Source: JADKIH01 sp964595205
GTDB taxonomy: Bacteria; Bacteroidota; Bacteroidia; AKYH767-A; 2013-40CM-41-45
Assembly (NCBI GenBank): GCA_964595205.1
Contig: CAZQOQ010000001.1
Location: 62,001-126,000 of the forward strand
Length of the DNA stretch: 64,000 bases
Direction: 5' to 3'
Shown piece after piece: positions 51,875-60,913 of the stretch. The stretch's first letter is position 1. The number at the start of each line of letters is the position of its first letter. The notes under the pieces were generated by a model. The model saw only the letters and a list, made by a program, of their open reading frames with translations, was not told the origin of the DNA and did not search any database. The position numbers and the translations under genes are program-made.

Positions 51875-53218
51875 ATGTCATTATTCGCTTTAAATGCTAT
51901 TTCTCCGGTCGATGGCCGTTATCATGAATTAACATCCGATTTATCAGCTTATTTCTCCGAAAGTGCTTTAATGAAATATCGACTTCAGGTAGAAATTGAG
52001 TATTTCATTGCATTATGGGAAATTCAGTTACCTCAATTTGTTAATAATCAAAAAACTGACTTCAATAAGTTAAGAGATGTTTACAGGAATTTTTCGGAGA
52101 ATGATGCTATTGCAATCAAGTCGAAGGAGAAAATTACAAATCATGATGTTAAGGCTCTCGAATATTTTTTAAAAGAGAAATTAACTTCCCTTGGTCTTGA
52201 TGATTATAAAGAGTTTGTTCATTTCGGACTCACCTCGCAGGATATTAATAATACTGCTTTTCCGCTTGCATTAAAAGCTGCGGTATCAAAAATATACCTG
52301 CCACTCCTGAATAATGTAATTGAAGAACTAAAAAAAATATCAATTCAATGGAATGACTTGCCGATGCTGTCGCGCACTCATGGTCAGCCTGCTTCACCAA
52401 CGAGGCTCGGAAAAGAATTTAAGGTCTTCGAAGAAAGGATAGAGGCTCAACTTGCATTGTTTCACCAGATTCCATTCTCCGCAAAATTTGGAGGGGCCAC
52501 CGGAAATTTCAACGCTCATCACGTTGCTTTTCCGGAAATTGATTGGAAAAGTTTTGCCGACAGGTTTGTGAAAGAAAAACTCGGACTCAATCGCCAGCAA
52601 TTCACCACTCAGATCGAACATTATGACAACCTCTGTGCAATGTTCGATGCACAGAAGAGAATAAACAACATTTTAATAGACTTAAATCGTGATATCTGGA
52701 CTTACATTTCGATGGATTATTTTAAGCAGGAGATTAAGAAGGGAGAGATTGGTTCATCCGCAATGCCACATAAAGTGAATCCGATCGACTTTGAAAATTC
52801 GGAGGGGAATCTTGGTATTGCAAATGCAATGTTTAGCCACCTCTCGTCTAAACTTCCCATCTCAAGGCTGCAGCGCGATTTAACCGACTCAACGGTACTG
52901 AGAAATGCAGGTGTTCCGTTTGCTCACACCGTAATTGCACTCAAGTCGCTTTTAAAGGGACTATCAAAGTTGGTGGTAAATAAAGAGGCCATAGTAAAAG
53001 ACCTCGATGATAACTGGCCTGTTATTGCAGAGGCAATTCAAACGATTCTTCGCCGGGAAAATTATCCTAATCCTTATGAAAAATTAAAGGAGCTCACACG
53101 GACAAACGAAAAGATTGACAGGGAAATCATGCATCGGTTCATCAATTCACTCGATGTAAGCCATGAAATTAAATCCGAACTTCTTGCTATAACACCTTTT
53201 AATTACACTGGAATTTAA
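51875..53218 (+). CDS. purB: Adenylosuccinate lyase
   Basis: A 447-residue purine enzyme that cleaves SAICAR and adenylosuccinate to release fumarate. Start at the ATG 51875 (MSLFALNAISPVDGRY, the usual opening); the TTG upstream is not needed. Active-site blocks: THGQPASPTRLGKEF with the His general acid, and the mobile loop GSSAMPHKVNPIDFEN with the catalytic Ser. The sequence resembles the E. coli type (SPVDGRY) more than the shorter Bacillus type. It is divergent from the tetR-efflux operon, with 123 bases between the starts. Confidence 0.95.
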   Translation: MSLFALNAISPVDGRYHELTSDLSAYFSESALMKYRLQVEIEYFIALWEIQLPQFVNNQKTDFNKLRDVYRNFSENDAIAIKSKEKITNHDVKALEYFLKEKLTSLGLDDYKEFVHFGLTSQDINNTAFPLALKAAVSKIYLPLLNNVIEELKKISIQWNDLPMLSRTHGQPASPTRLGKEFKVFEERIEAQLALFHQIPFSAKFGGATGNFNAHHVAFPEIDWKSFADRFVKEKLGLNRQQFTTQIEHYDNLCAMFDAQKRINNILIDLNRDIWTYISMDYFKQEIKKGEIGSSAMPHKVNPIDFENSEGNLGIANAMFSHLSSKLPISRLQRDLTDSTVLRNAGVPFAHTVIALKSLLKGLSKLVVNKEAIVKDLDDNWPVIAEAIQTILRRENYPNPYEKLKELTRTNEKIDREIMHRFINSLDVSHEIKSELLAITPFNYTGI

Positions 53219-53265
53219 TTGCTCTTAAACATCCGGATAATCAATTCCGGACAACGACACATCGA

Positions 53266-54141
53266 ATGAAAGTATGCGGCTTCACATTCATCCGAAATGC
53301 GGTAAAGTTTGATTACCCGGTTGTAGAGGCAATTTCTTCCATTCTCCCATTATGTGATAAGTTTATCGTCGTTGCAGGAAATTCTTCTGATAATACGCGC
53401 AACCTTGTCGAACGCATCGATCCGGAAAAAATTGAAATCATTGACAGTACGTGGGACGATAGCCTGCGTGAAGGAGGCAAGGTCCTGGCACTCGAAACAA
53501 ATAAAGCCATTGATGCACTTCCTCCTGAGTTCGACTGGGGTTTTTACATTCAGGGTGATGAGGTTGTTCATGAGAAATATCATCAAAAAATTTCGGAGTC
53601 GATGCACAAATGGGTTAATGATAAAAATGTAGAGGGACTTCTTTTTAACTACAGGCATTTTTATGGTTCGTATGATTATGTCGGCGATTCATCGCGATGG
53701 TATAGAAACGAGATAAGGATAATCAGATGCGATAATTCGATCCGGTCTTTCCGCGATGCGCAGGGTTTCAGAAAAAATGGTCGGTTGCTGAATGTAAAGA
53801 AAACAGGTGCGAAAATTTTTCATTATGGTTGGGTAAAACCTCCGGCACTTCAGCAGGAAAAGCAGAAATATTTTCACAGATTATGGCATGAAGACGAATG
53901 GCTGAAGAAACATGTTTCCAGCGAAAGCGAATTCGACTATTCGAAAATTGATTCACTGGAAAAATTCACAGGAACTCATCCGGCCGTGATGCAAAAACGA
54001 ATCGAAAGCGCAAACTGGAAATTTGATTTTGATCCCACCCGGAAAAAGCTAAGTCTTAAGTCGCGTTTTAAAATGCTTTTCGAAAAATATACAGGGTGGA
54101 GACCGGGAGAATACAAGAACTATAAAATTATTGAAGATTGA
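53266..54141 (+). CDS. Glycosyltransferase family 2-like protein
   Basis: A 291-residue cytoplasmic protein with a GT-A-like N-terminus: CGFTFIRNAVKFDYPVVEAI, then VVAGNSSDNTRNLVERID. The usual DxD is represented by the acidic IQGDEVVHEKYH (about residues 95-106). This subgroup (opening C-G-F-T-F-I-R-N) is common in Bacteroidota and its acceptor is not known. No membrane segments. It starts 47 bases after purB. The last codons, IIED and TGA, are made from the first tandem ATTGAAG unit and part of the second of the following inverted repeat, so the repeat has entered the coding end. Confidence 0.75.
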   Translation: MKVCGFTFIRNAVKFDYPVVEAISSILPLCDKFIVVAGNSSDNTRNLVERIDPEKIEIIDSTWDDSLREGGKVLALETNKAIDALPPEFDWGFYIQGDEVVHEKYHQKISESMHKWVNDKNVEGLLFNYRHFYGSYDYVGDSSRWYRNEIRIIRCDNSIRSFRDAQGFRKNGRLLNVKKTGAKIFHYGWVKPPALQQEKQKYFHRLWHEDEWLKKHVSSESEFDYSKIDSLEKFTGTHPAVMQKRIESANWKFDFDPTRKKLSLKSRFKMLFEKYTGWRPGEYKNYKIIED

Positions 54142-54267
54142 AGATTGAAGAATAACAGGGTATTGGTTATTAGTTAATGAATATTCGTAAGTTATTTTTA
54201 AGGTCTTTACAATTAACCAATAACTAATATCAATTTATTCTTCAATCTTCAATATTCAATCTTCAAT
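54130..54267. repeat. Tandem-heptamer inverted repeat A (ATTGAAG)
   Basis: Three copies of ATTGAAG at 54130-54150, then a central 89 bases, then four copies of the complement (CTTCAAT, CTTCAAT, ATTCAAT, CTTCAAT) at 54240-54267. The centre contains a second imperfect inverted pair (TTGGTTATTAGTT around 54163-54175 and AACCAATAACTAAT around 54215-54228). It lies between the convergent glycosyltransferase and LutA-like genes and could act as a two-way terminator. The same design with other motifs occurs at 56331-56463 and 61748-61883. Confidence 0.85.
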
Positions 54268-54272
54268 AAAAA

Positions 54273-54992
54273 CTAGTATCCGGAAGCAAGGACGTCTGCA
54301 ATATGCATCACTTTCATTTTCTTATTTTGTTTTTTCAGATACCCGTCAAGATGCATCAGGCAGGAAAGGTCTGTCGAAATAAGCAGATCCGATGAAGTAG
54401 CTGAAGCATTTATTATTTTTTGTTCAGCCATGCCTACAGCAATAGCTTCATATTTAACTGAAAATGTACCTCCGAATCCGCAGCATGTTTCAGTGTCCTC
54501 CATTTCACGCAATTCCAGTCCACGTACATTCGACAAAAGGGTCCGGGGTCCTGATTTGATTCCCATCTCACGAAGCGCACTGCATGCATCGTGATAGGTT
54601 GCAATAGCGTCCAGCCTTGCACCAACATCGGTCACGTGCAGTACATTGACTAAAAAATCGCTGAACTCGTAAATATATTTTTGTAAGCTTTTAACTCTGT
54701 TATGATGGACCGAATTATGAAAAATTTCCGGGTAGTAATTTTTAATCATGCCGGCGCATGAGGCAGATGGAGCAACGATGTATCTTTCATTTGGAAAGTC
54801 TGCAAGAAATTTTTCCGCAACTTCCTTGCACTGATCCCAGTAACCGGCGTTAAATGCCGGTTGTCCGCAGCACGTCTGTGAAGGATTATAGTTTACTGTG
54901 CATCCGGCTCTTTCAAGAACCTTGATCATATTAAATGCAGTGTCCGGAAAGAGCTGATCAACAAAACATGGAATGAAAATATCTACCAGCAT
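54273..54992 (-). CDS. LutA/YkgE-like Fe-S cysteine-rich protein
   Basis: A 239-residue protein with two cysteine-rich CCG domains: CTVNYNPSQTCCGQPAFNAG (about 31-50) and ETCCGFGGTFSVKY (about 168-181), each preceded by a spaced Cys (IFIPCFVDQLF; HDACSALREMG). This is the (Fe-S)-binding fold of LutA, YkgE and the GlcF/HdrB C-terminal part. LutA takes part in lactate oxidation with LutB and LutC, but those genes are not adjacent here, so the redox partner is unknown. Its start is 10 bases after the MFS gene stop, so it may be cotranscribed with it. Confidence 0.88.
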   Translation of the reverse strand: MLVDIFIPCFVDQLFPDTAFNMIKVLERAGCTVNYNPSQTCCGQPAFNAGYWDQCKEVAEKFLADFPNERYIVAPSASCAGMIKNYYPEIFHNSVHHNRVKSLQKYIYEFSDFLVNVLHVTDVGARLDAIATYHDACSALREMGIKSGPRTLLSNVRGLELREMEDTETCCGFGGTFSVKYEAIAVGMAEQKIINASATSSDLLISTDLSCLMHLDGYLKKQNKKMKVMHIADVLASGY

Positions 54993-55002
54993 TAAATTCT
55001 GT

Positions 55003-56331
55003 CTAAGATTCCGGCGCAGGTTCGATCGCAGGTGTTCGTTCTTTTCTGATGCGAAGTAACAAAATCAATCCGATAATGAAAAAAATTGCCAGTACAATAA
55101 TGCTGCTTCGCATGCTTCCTGTCAGTTCATTGATAAATCCAAAAGCAGCCGTTCCAACAACAGTTCCGAGTTTATCGCATACATCATAAAAACTGAAATA
55201 AGAGGCATGGTCAATTGTTTCGGGTAACAACTTGGAATAAGTGGAGCGTGAAAGGGATTGGATTCCGCCCATAACCATTCCGACAACGGCTGCTAATATC
55301 ATGAACATGGTCTGTTCGTCCACGCCGTATTCCTTATTGCACATGTAGGCGCCAAAGCAAATCAGTACCCAGACAACAATCGCAATCGAGAGCGCGCTGA
55401 TATTTCCAAATTTCCGGGATAACTTGCTAAACAGGAACGCTCCGATAATGGCCACAAACTGAATGATGAGAATTACTGCAATTAGGATTGACGATTCAAG
55501 ATGAAGTTCACCCGCCCCGAAAAGGGTCGCCACATACATCACCGTTTGTACTCCCATGTTATAAAAGAAAAAAGAAAGCAGGAAAGATTTTATTCTCGAA
55601 GTGTGCTTAAGTTCATACCATACTTTTTTTAATTCATGGTAGCCGTTAAAAATAAAATGTTTGTCCTTGTTTCGGTCAGTAAGCAGTTCTGGAACATTTG
55701 CGAAAGTATACTGAGCAAAACCAAACCACCAGATTCCGACAAGCAGAAATGACAGTCGTGTTGCATTTCCGCTGCTGATTCCTCCATACCATTCAGGAAA
55801 TTGAATCATGGTAAGGCAGAAAATAAGCAGTAGCGAACTGCCTATGTATCCCATTGCAAATCCCCTGGCACTTACTCTGTCCTGATCTTTCACCGCGGCA
55901 ATCTCCGGCAAAAATGCATTGTAAAAAACGATACTGCCTGCAAATCCTATAGCTGCAAGCATGGAGCCTATGACCCCGATCCATAAAGTATCTACTGATG
56001 TGAAAAAATAAAGCGAACAGCATGAAAATGCGCCGAGGGTGCTGAAAAAAAACATAAACTTTTTTTTCTTTCCGCTGAAATCTGCAATCGAAGAAAGCAG
56101 CGGATTGATTGCGGCTATAACGAGAAACGCTATTGAGATTGCATATGTCTGGAGAGAATCGCTGTTATAGGTCCTTCCTATGAATCGTACCTTGGAAGAT
56201 TCTGCGGAAGTGGTAATTGCGTGAAAATAGATCGGAAAAAGTGCAGAAGTAATTACCAGGGAATACGCGGAATTGGCCCAGTCATATAAAGCCCATGCGT
56301 TGATTATTTTTTTTGGGGCTGTCTGGGGCAT
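55003..56331 (-). CDS. MFS transporter, UMF1 (Atg22-like) family
   Basis: A 442-residue transporter with twelve hydrophobic segments. Family strings: KIINAWALYDWANSAYSLVI at the start, GSIVFYNAFLPEIA and GVVMGGIQSLSRST-like text (here GMVMGGIQSLSRSTYSKLLP) in the second half. These mark the UMF1/vacuole-effluxer-like group, proposed to export amino acids or other small molecules. I start at 56331 (MPQTAPKK) because the upstream in-frame extension is made wholly of the TTTGGCG repeat arms. The repeat touches the start codon, so it is this gene's 5' leader. Substrate unknown. Confidence 0.88.
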   Translation of the reverse strand: MPQTAPKKIINAWALYDWANSAYSLVITSALFPIYFHAITTSAESSKVRFIGRTYNSDSLQTYAISIAFLVIAAINPLLSSIADFSGKKKKFMFFFSTLGAFSCCSLYFFTSVDTLWIGVIGSMLAAIGFAGSIVFYNAFLPEIAAVKDQDRVSARGFAMGYIGSSLLLIFCLTMIQFPEWYGGISSGNATRLSFLLVGIWWFGFAQYTFANVPELLTDRNKDKHFIFNGYHELKKVWYELKHTSRIKSFLLSFFFYNMGVQTVMYVATLFGAGELHLESSILIAVILIIQFVAIIGAFLFSKLSRKFGNISALSIAIVVWVLICFGAYMCNKEYGVDEQTMFMILAAVVGMVMGGIQSLSRSTYSKLLPETIDHASYFSFYDVCDKLGTVVGTAAFGFINELTGSMRSSIIVLAIFFIIGLILLLRIRKERTPAIEPAPES

Positions 56332-56463
56332 TTGGCGTTTGGCGTTTGGTGTTTGGCGTTTCGTCAAAAAATGAACCTGATACCAAGGTACAATATTAAT
56401 AAAGTAATCATCAACGCCAAACGGCAAACGCCAAACACCAAACGCCAAACACCCAACGCCAAA
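56331..56463. repeat. Tandem-heptamer inverted repeat B (TTTGGCG)
   Basis: Plus strand: TTTGGCG, TTTGGCG, TTTGGTG, TTTGGCG and a degenerate fifth unit at 56331-56365; a 49-base centre; then seven complementary heptamers (CGCCAAA with one-base variants) at 56415-56463. It fills almost the entire 144-base space between hemE and the MFS gene, both on the minus strand, and begins at the MFS start codon itself. Confidence 0.9.
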
Positions 56464-56475
56464 CAATACATCAGA

Positions 56476-57498
56476 CTAGTGCCGAAATTCCTTCACCGTA
56501 TCTACAAAAAATTTAACTTTTTCCTTTTCCGTATCGGGATATAAACCATGACCTAAATTTGCTATGTGTCTTTCAGGGCCAAATTCTTTCAGCATCTTTT
56601 TTGTTTCCTTCTCTATTACCTCATAGTCTGAGTACAAAAGACATGGATCCATATTTCCCTGCAGGGTCTTGTCACCACACAATGTTCTCGATTCTTTTAT
56701 TCCCATGTTCCAGTCAAGCCCTATCGCTGAGCAGGAAGTCGAGGCAAAATCTTCTCTCGAGAAATAGGCGCCTTTAGCAAAAATTATAACGGGGACTTCA
56801 TCAATCGCTTCACAAATATCCCTGATGTATCTGAACGAAAACTCCCTGTATTGCTCCGGCGACAGCACGCCGGCCCAAGAATCAAAAATCTGTAAGATGT
56901 CTGCGCCGGCCCTGACCTGTCCACGCAGATAGTTGATGGTGCTCTTTGTGATTTTATCGAGCAGCAAATGTGCCGATTTCGGTTCGGTGTATAAAAATTT
57001 TTTTGCTGTACTGAATGTTTTGCTACCCTTTCCTTCAATCATATAGGACAATATTGTCCAGGGCGCACCGGAAAATCCGATCAGTGGCACACGATCGTTT
57101 AGCAATTTTTTTGTAAGTGAAATCGCATCGATTACATAATCCAGGTCATCCGCATCAGCGATTTTCAACTGATCAATGTCGCTTTTGGTTTTCAAGGGTT
57201 GATCGAACCACGGCCCCCTTTCTTCAACGATTTCATAGTGTAATCCCATCGCTTCAGGAACTACTAAAATATCTGAAAATATTATGGCGGCATCCACACC
57301 GAGAATATCAACAGGCTGAATGGTAACCTCAGCAGCCAGTTCGGGTGTCTTCACAAGATTTTTAAAACCTCCTGATTTTTTTCTGACCTCCCTGTATTCC
57401 GGAAGAATCCGTCCCGCCTGTCGCATCAGCCAGACCGGAGTTCGTTCAACCTGTTCACCGCGTGCAGCTCGAAGCAATAAATCGTTTTTTAAATTCAC
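56476..57498 (-). CDS. hemE: Uroporphyrinogen decarboxylase
   Basis: A 340-residue heme-pathway enzyme that converts uroporphyrinogen III to coproporphyrinogen III in the cytoplasm. Signature strings: PVWLMRQAGRILPEYRE near the start, IIFSDILVVPEAMG with the catalytic Asp, GFSGAPWTILSYMIEG, and the C-terminal ANLGHGLYPDTEKE. It begins with GTG at 57498; no ATG is available nearby. Length is normal. It lies between the BamA-like gene and inverted repeat B on the same strand. Confidence 0.95.
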   Translation of the reverse strand: MNLKNDLLLRAARGEQVERTPVWLMRQAGRILPEYREVRKKSGGFKNLVKTPELAAEVTIQPVDILGVDAAIIFSDILVVPEAMGLHYEIVEERGPWFDQPLKTKSDIDQLKIADADDLDYVIDAISLTKKLLNDRVPLIGFSGAPWTILSYMIEGKGSKTFSTAKKFLYTEPKSAHLLLDKITKSTINYLRGQVRAGADILQIFDSWAGVLSPEQYREFSFRYIRDICEAIDEVPVIIFAKGAYFSREDFASTSCSAIGLDWNMGIKESRTLCGDKTLQGNMDPCLLYSDYEVIEKETKKMLKEFGPERHIANLGHGLYPDTEKEKVKFFVDTVKEFRH

Positions 57499-57521
57499 CC
57501 GGCTAAAGTAATTTTTTCAGA

Positions 57522-59276
57522 TTAAAAATAGTTTACAATTCCAAAATGTATTTTCCCGTTTTTGAACAACACCGGATTATCGAACTGTTTCCCTAATGCA
57601 TAGCTCACTGACATAATGCCAAGTTTCGTTTCGAAATTGATCCCGGCACCGAAACCTAATGGAGTGTCGCTGATATCCAGGTCGCTGCTTTTATTTTCAT
57701 ACCAGGCGGAATTGATGAACGTAAAAAGGAAGGAATTTTGTTCAAGCAGGTACCTGTATTCCAGCTTACCGATTACATAAGTAGACGCAAAAATGGACTC
57801 CTCATCAAATCCACGCAGCGACTTCAGCCCGCCGATGCGGTATAATTCATTTGTAAATAAATCAGGATTGTAAATGTATGCTGAGATTGTTCCCAGATCA
57901 ATCACATGTCTGCCGCCGGGTGATATATAATAGTCAGCAATAATTTCACCCTGGTAGGTGACACTATTTAAATTAATGCTGTCGTAAACTTCAGGATTAA
58001 TATCGCTGTTTTTCCGTATCGTTCGGTTGCCGGTGCTGCCCGTTGCTTCTACCGAAAATCCGTTTCGCGGATTCAACCTGTAATCCAGTTTTTCATAATG
58101 AATCATTGCTCCGTATGAGACCGTCGTAATGTCGGCAAAGGGTGGGAGTGTGGTTATGTTTTCAAGTCCTTCGGTCGACTGAAGATCACTCTGCTTGTCG
58201 AGGATAAATGCCTTCAGGTAATTGCTGCCAGTCATGGCATATTGAATACCGAGATTCTTTACAACATCGATATAGGTAGTATCCTTCTTAAGAATTGAAA
58301 GATTTGCATCAATGCCAAAAGGTGTGCTGAATAGGAAAGGATATAAAAGATGAACTTTCAGGTCCTGGGATTTAACAGGAAACTGTTTCCAGTTTAATTC
58401 AATAATCTCTCCGCGACTCAGTGAATTCTGCAGTTTCAGATGCACCTCTCCTGTGAGATTAATTTTACCGGTATTGGTTTCGTCGGGCAACAGGCCAATG
58501 ACTCCGTCGAACTGGCTTGCTTTTTTATTTTCAAGGTATAAATACAGTTTGGTTTCTTTTTCTGAAAACAAAACCTGGGAAGGTTTGATTTCTCTCACAA
58601 AGGGCAGTTCACGAAGTCTGCTTGAAATTTTTCTGACCTGGGATTCCTTATAAACATCGCCTGGCTTTATTCCGATATAATTGTGCATGTAAACAGGAGC
58701 AACTTTTGCATTTCCTTTTATAATGATGCTGTCAATTCTGATTAAAGAATTCCTTGTAATCGTGAGTGCAGCAGAAACCTCGTTTTCGATTACTTCAATA
58801 CTATCCAGTTCAACCGTAGCAAACGGGAATCCTTTATTTTCACAGTTGCTGAGAATCTTTGAATTTAAATTCGAAATCTGATCATATCTTAATGGTTTTC
58901 CAAAAAATAATTTTTTACGGTAACCCGTTCCGTCCAGGAATTCTCCCGGAACATTTCCCTGCCTGATATTAGCCCAGAGGTATTTTTCACCCAGAAAAAT
59001 GTAGGCGATAGTTGACAGGCTGTCTGTATGAATGCTGTCGATACTCGCAGAAATGTACCCATTTCCCCTTATGTTCAATAATACACTCTCTACTTTTTTA
59101 TGAACCTGAAGCGTATCCCTGTAAGCAGTCTTCTTATCAAATTCTTCTTTCAGCCAGGATATGTCTTCCTTCAATGAATCCTTCACGACAAAATGAATAG
59201 TATACTTCTTCTGACCGAATACTAATTGATGCTGAAAGAGAAATAAGAAAAGAAAAAAAATATTTCGTGAAATCAT
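57522..59276 (-). CDS. BamA/TamA-family outer-membrane protein
   Basis: A 584-residue Omp85-like protein: signal peptide (MISRNIF to LVFGQ), POTRA-like domains (about 25-270, including IDSIIIKGNAKVAPVYMHNY and LRELPFVREIKPS), then a 16-strand barrel with the conserved GGLKSLRGFDEESIF loop motif (the RGF of the L6 lock) and an aromatic C-terminus. I use the ATG at 59276; upstream in-frame codons give no signal peptide. It is shorter than BamA, so it may be a TamA-like or a lipid/protein insertase of unknown clients. It is 23 bases before the hemE start and likely cotranscribed with ung upstream or hemE downstream. Confidence 0.87.
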   Translation of the reverse strand: MISRNIFFLFLFLFQHQLVFGQKKYTIHFVVKDSLKEDISWLKEEFDKKTAYRDTLQVHKKVESVLLNIRGNGYISASIDSIHTDSLSTIAYIFLGEKYLWANIRQGNVPGEFLDGTGYRKKLFFGKPLRYDQISNLNSKILSNCENKGFPFATVELDSIEVIENEVSAALTITRNSLIRIDSIIIKGNAKVAPVYMHNYIGIKPGDVYKESQVRKISSRLRELPFVREIKPSQVLFSEKETKLYLYLENKKASQFDGVIGLLPDETNTGKINLTGEVHLKLQNSLSRGEIIELNWKQFPVKSQDLKVHLLYPFLFSTPFGIDANLSILKKDTTYIDVVKNLGIQYAMTGSNYLKAFILDKQSDLQSTEGLENITTLPPFADITTVSYGAMIHYEKLDYRLNPRNGFSVEATGSTGNRTIRKNSDINPEVYDSINLNSVTYQGEIIADYYISPGGRHVIDLGTISAYIYNPDLFTNELYRIGGLKSLRGFDEESIFASTYVIGKLEYRYLLEQNSFLFTFINSAWYENKSSDLDISDTPLGFGAGINFETKLGIMSVSYALGKQFDNPVLFKNGKIHFGIVNYF

Positions 59277-59357
59277 TTTAATGTTATCATTTTTAATATC
59301 ACGATTATGCCGGGTGAAAAGCATGTTAATTTTACAATGCAACCATCAACAAAACGT

Positions 59358-60062
59358 TCATACCCTTTTTTCATTTGAATCGTCAAGCGACCAGTCAATT
59401 GCTTCTTTTCCCTCTCGAATCAAAATCTCATTTGTCCTTGAAAAATGCCTGCATCCAAAAAATCCACGATCGGCTGAAAATGGTGAAGGATGCGGTGCTT
59501 TTAAGATAAAATGCTTTGTGGTATCGATGAGTACTTCCTTTGCCTGGGCAAATTTCCCCCATAGGAGGAAAACAACGCCGTTAAGCCTTGCAGAAATTTC
59601 CCTGATTACTGAATCAGTAAAATTCTCCCAGCCTTTATTCTGATGTGATCCGGGTTGATTAGCTCTTACGGTAAGGGTTGCATTTAACAATAAAACACCC
59701 TGTTTTGCCCATTTCTCAAGGTTGCCAGTCGATGGAATGTCGATGTTCAGGTCGTCTTTTAGCTCTTTAAAAATATTATTCAGGCTCCGGGGTATAGGAT
59801 GATTGTGAGGTACGGAGAAGGAAAGACCGTGTGCCTGTCCGGTTCCATGATATGGATCTTGTCCGAGAATGACAACCTTTACCTTTTCAAGTGGTGTCTT
59901 TTCAAAAGCTGAAAAAATATTTGATCCCGGAGGGTAGATTATCTGCCCGGTGTTTTTCTCATTTTCGAGGAATTTTTTCAGGTCTGAGAAATAAGGCCTG
60001 CTGAACTCCTCCATGAGTGCAGATTTCCAGCTCTCTTCAATTTTTGGTTGGATATTCCCCAT
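59358..60062 (-). CDS. ung: Uracil-DNA glycosylase, family 1
   Basis: A 234-residue DNA repair enzyme removing uracil from DNA. The catalytic water-activating loop GQDPYHGTGQAHGLSFSV is intact (about 67-84), with the uracil pocket Asn in LLLNATLTVR and the DNA-intercalation loop HPSPFSADRGFFG (about 191-203). Length and start are normal. It is the first gene of a minus-strand run that continues with the BamA-like gene 81 bases downstream. Confidence 0.95.
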   Translation of the reverse strand: MGNIQPKIEESWKSALMEEFSRPYFSDLKKFLENEKNTGQIIYPPGSNIFSAFEKTPLEKVKVVILGQDPYHGTGQAHGLSFSVPHNHPIPRSLNNIFKELKDDLNIDIPSTGNLEKWAKQGVLLLNATLTVRANQPGSHQNKGWENFTDSVIREISARLNGVVFLLWGKFAQAKEVLIDTTKHFILKAPHPSPFSADRGFFGCRHFSRTNEILIREGKEAIDWSLDDSNEKRV

Positions 60063-60237
60063 ACTCTATTTTTCGATTGGAACTTACAAAAGTGAAATTT
60101 TCACCGATGATCGCTTTAAAGATCAAAATTAATGATTTGTATTATGCCGGTGCAGGCTATTTTACAATTGCTGTTTATTTTATAAAGACTTGTTGAAAAC
60201 TTCTTACAGAGTATTTTAATAAAATGATTAATTTTCC

Positions 60238-60245
60238 TATGTTTG
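60238..60245 (+). promoter_or_regulatory. -7 element for the small lipoprotein
   Basis: TATGTTTG matches TAnnTTTG, 61 bases before the ATG at 60307. No TTG at the -33 distance. The remaining 60063-60237, AT-rich, holds no other visible feature. Confidence 0.4.
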
Positions 60246-60306
60246 TTTAAGCGAAACAAAACATTCGCCCGGTATTTCCGTTAGAAAACAAGTAAATTAT
60301 TCAGAC

Positions 60307-60441
60307 ATGAAAAAAATCGTTCGTGTGTCATTAGTTTTTGTCTTATTATCAGGCCTCTTTGCTTCGTGCAAATCGCATGAAAAATGCCCGGCATACGGAC
60401 AAATGAACAAGACAAAGCGTCACTCTGAAATAAGAGGATAA
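60307..60441 (+). CDS. Small 44-residue lipoprotein
   Basis: A 44-residue peptide with a lipoprotein signal: MKKIVRVSLVFVLLSGLF followed by ASC (lipid Cys at residue 21), then KSHEKCPAYGQMNKTKRH to a short end. The CPAYG motif after a lipobox is seen in many tiny Bacteroidota lipoproteins of unknown role. A -7 element lies upstream and a clear terminator just downstream, so it looks like a real single-gene transcript. The mature part would be only 24 residues. Function unknown. Confidence 0.75.
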   Translation: MKKIVRVSLVFVLLSGLFASCKSHEKCPAYGQMNKTKRHSEIRG

Positions 60442-60464
60442 TTTCTCAAAGAAACATTATATAT

Positions 60465-60494
60465 AGCGAATAGCCCCAAGTTATTCGCTTTTCT
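60465..60494 (+). terminator. Terminator after the small lipoprotein
   Basis: Stem AGCGAATA (60465-60472), 9-base loop, TATTCGCT (60482-60489), then TTTTCTT. Perfect 8-bp arms followed by T on the plus strand. It lies 23 bases past the lipoprotein stop and ends 4 bases from the convergent osmC-like gene stop. Confidence 0.8.
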
Positions 60495-60498
60495 TATT

Positions 60499-60909
60499 TT
60501 ATTCGTTGTAAGAAAAAGTAACCGTTTGTTTTAAATCAGGGTGCAGACTTAATGCGACGGGACAAGTCAGAGCAGCTTTTTCAAGGACCATTTTATCTTT
60601 ATCAGAGTAATTTTTACCAGGCATTTTAATTTCCAGAATGATCTCGGCGACTTTTCTGGGATTTGATGCCATAATTTTTGTAATTTTTATCGATGTGCCT
60701 TCCATGTTTATCTGGTGTGTCCTTGCGGCTATACCCATCAGTGTAATCATGCAACTACCCAGTGATGCGGAGAGTAAATCAGTAGGAGAAAATGCCTGCC
60801 CTTTGCCCTGGTTATCAACCGGTGCATCCGTAATGATCATTTCGCCCGATTGTACATGCATTGCTTCAGTTCTCAAATCACCCTTATAATTGGTTCGTAT
60901 CGTTTCCAT
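60499..60909 (-). CDS. OsmC-family thiol peroxide-type protein
   Basis: A 136-residue OsmC/Ohr-fold protein. The two Cys of the active site are in LGSCMITLMG and TCPVALSLHP, and the Gly-Lys-x-x-FSPTDLLSASLGSC context is typical of the OsmC/YhfA group. Family members reduce organic hydroperoxides; the YhfA-like group is less well characterised. I start at the ATG 60909, one codon inside the TTG. A -7 element (60914-60921) is only four bases away. Convergent with the small lipoprotein. Confidence 0.88.
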   Translation of the reverse strand: METIRTNYKGDLRTEAMHVQSGEMIITDAPVDNQGKGQAFSPTDLLSASLGSCMITLMGIAARTHQINMEGTSIKITKIMASNPRKVAEIILEIKMPGKNYSDKDKMVLEKAALTCPVALSLHPDLKQTVTFSYNE

Positions 60910-60913
60910 CAAT

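Noticed and set aside
55003..56466. Long N-terminus of the MFS protein from 56466
   Set aside because: The extra 45 residues come from the heptamer arms and their centre, and the family N-terminus begins at MPQTAPKK at 56331.
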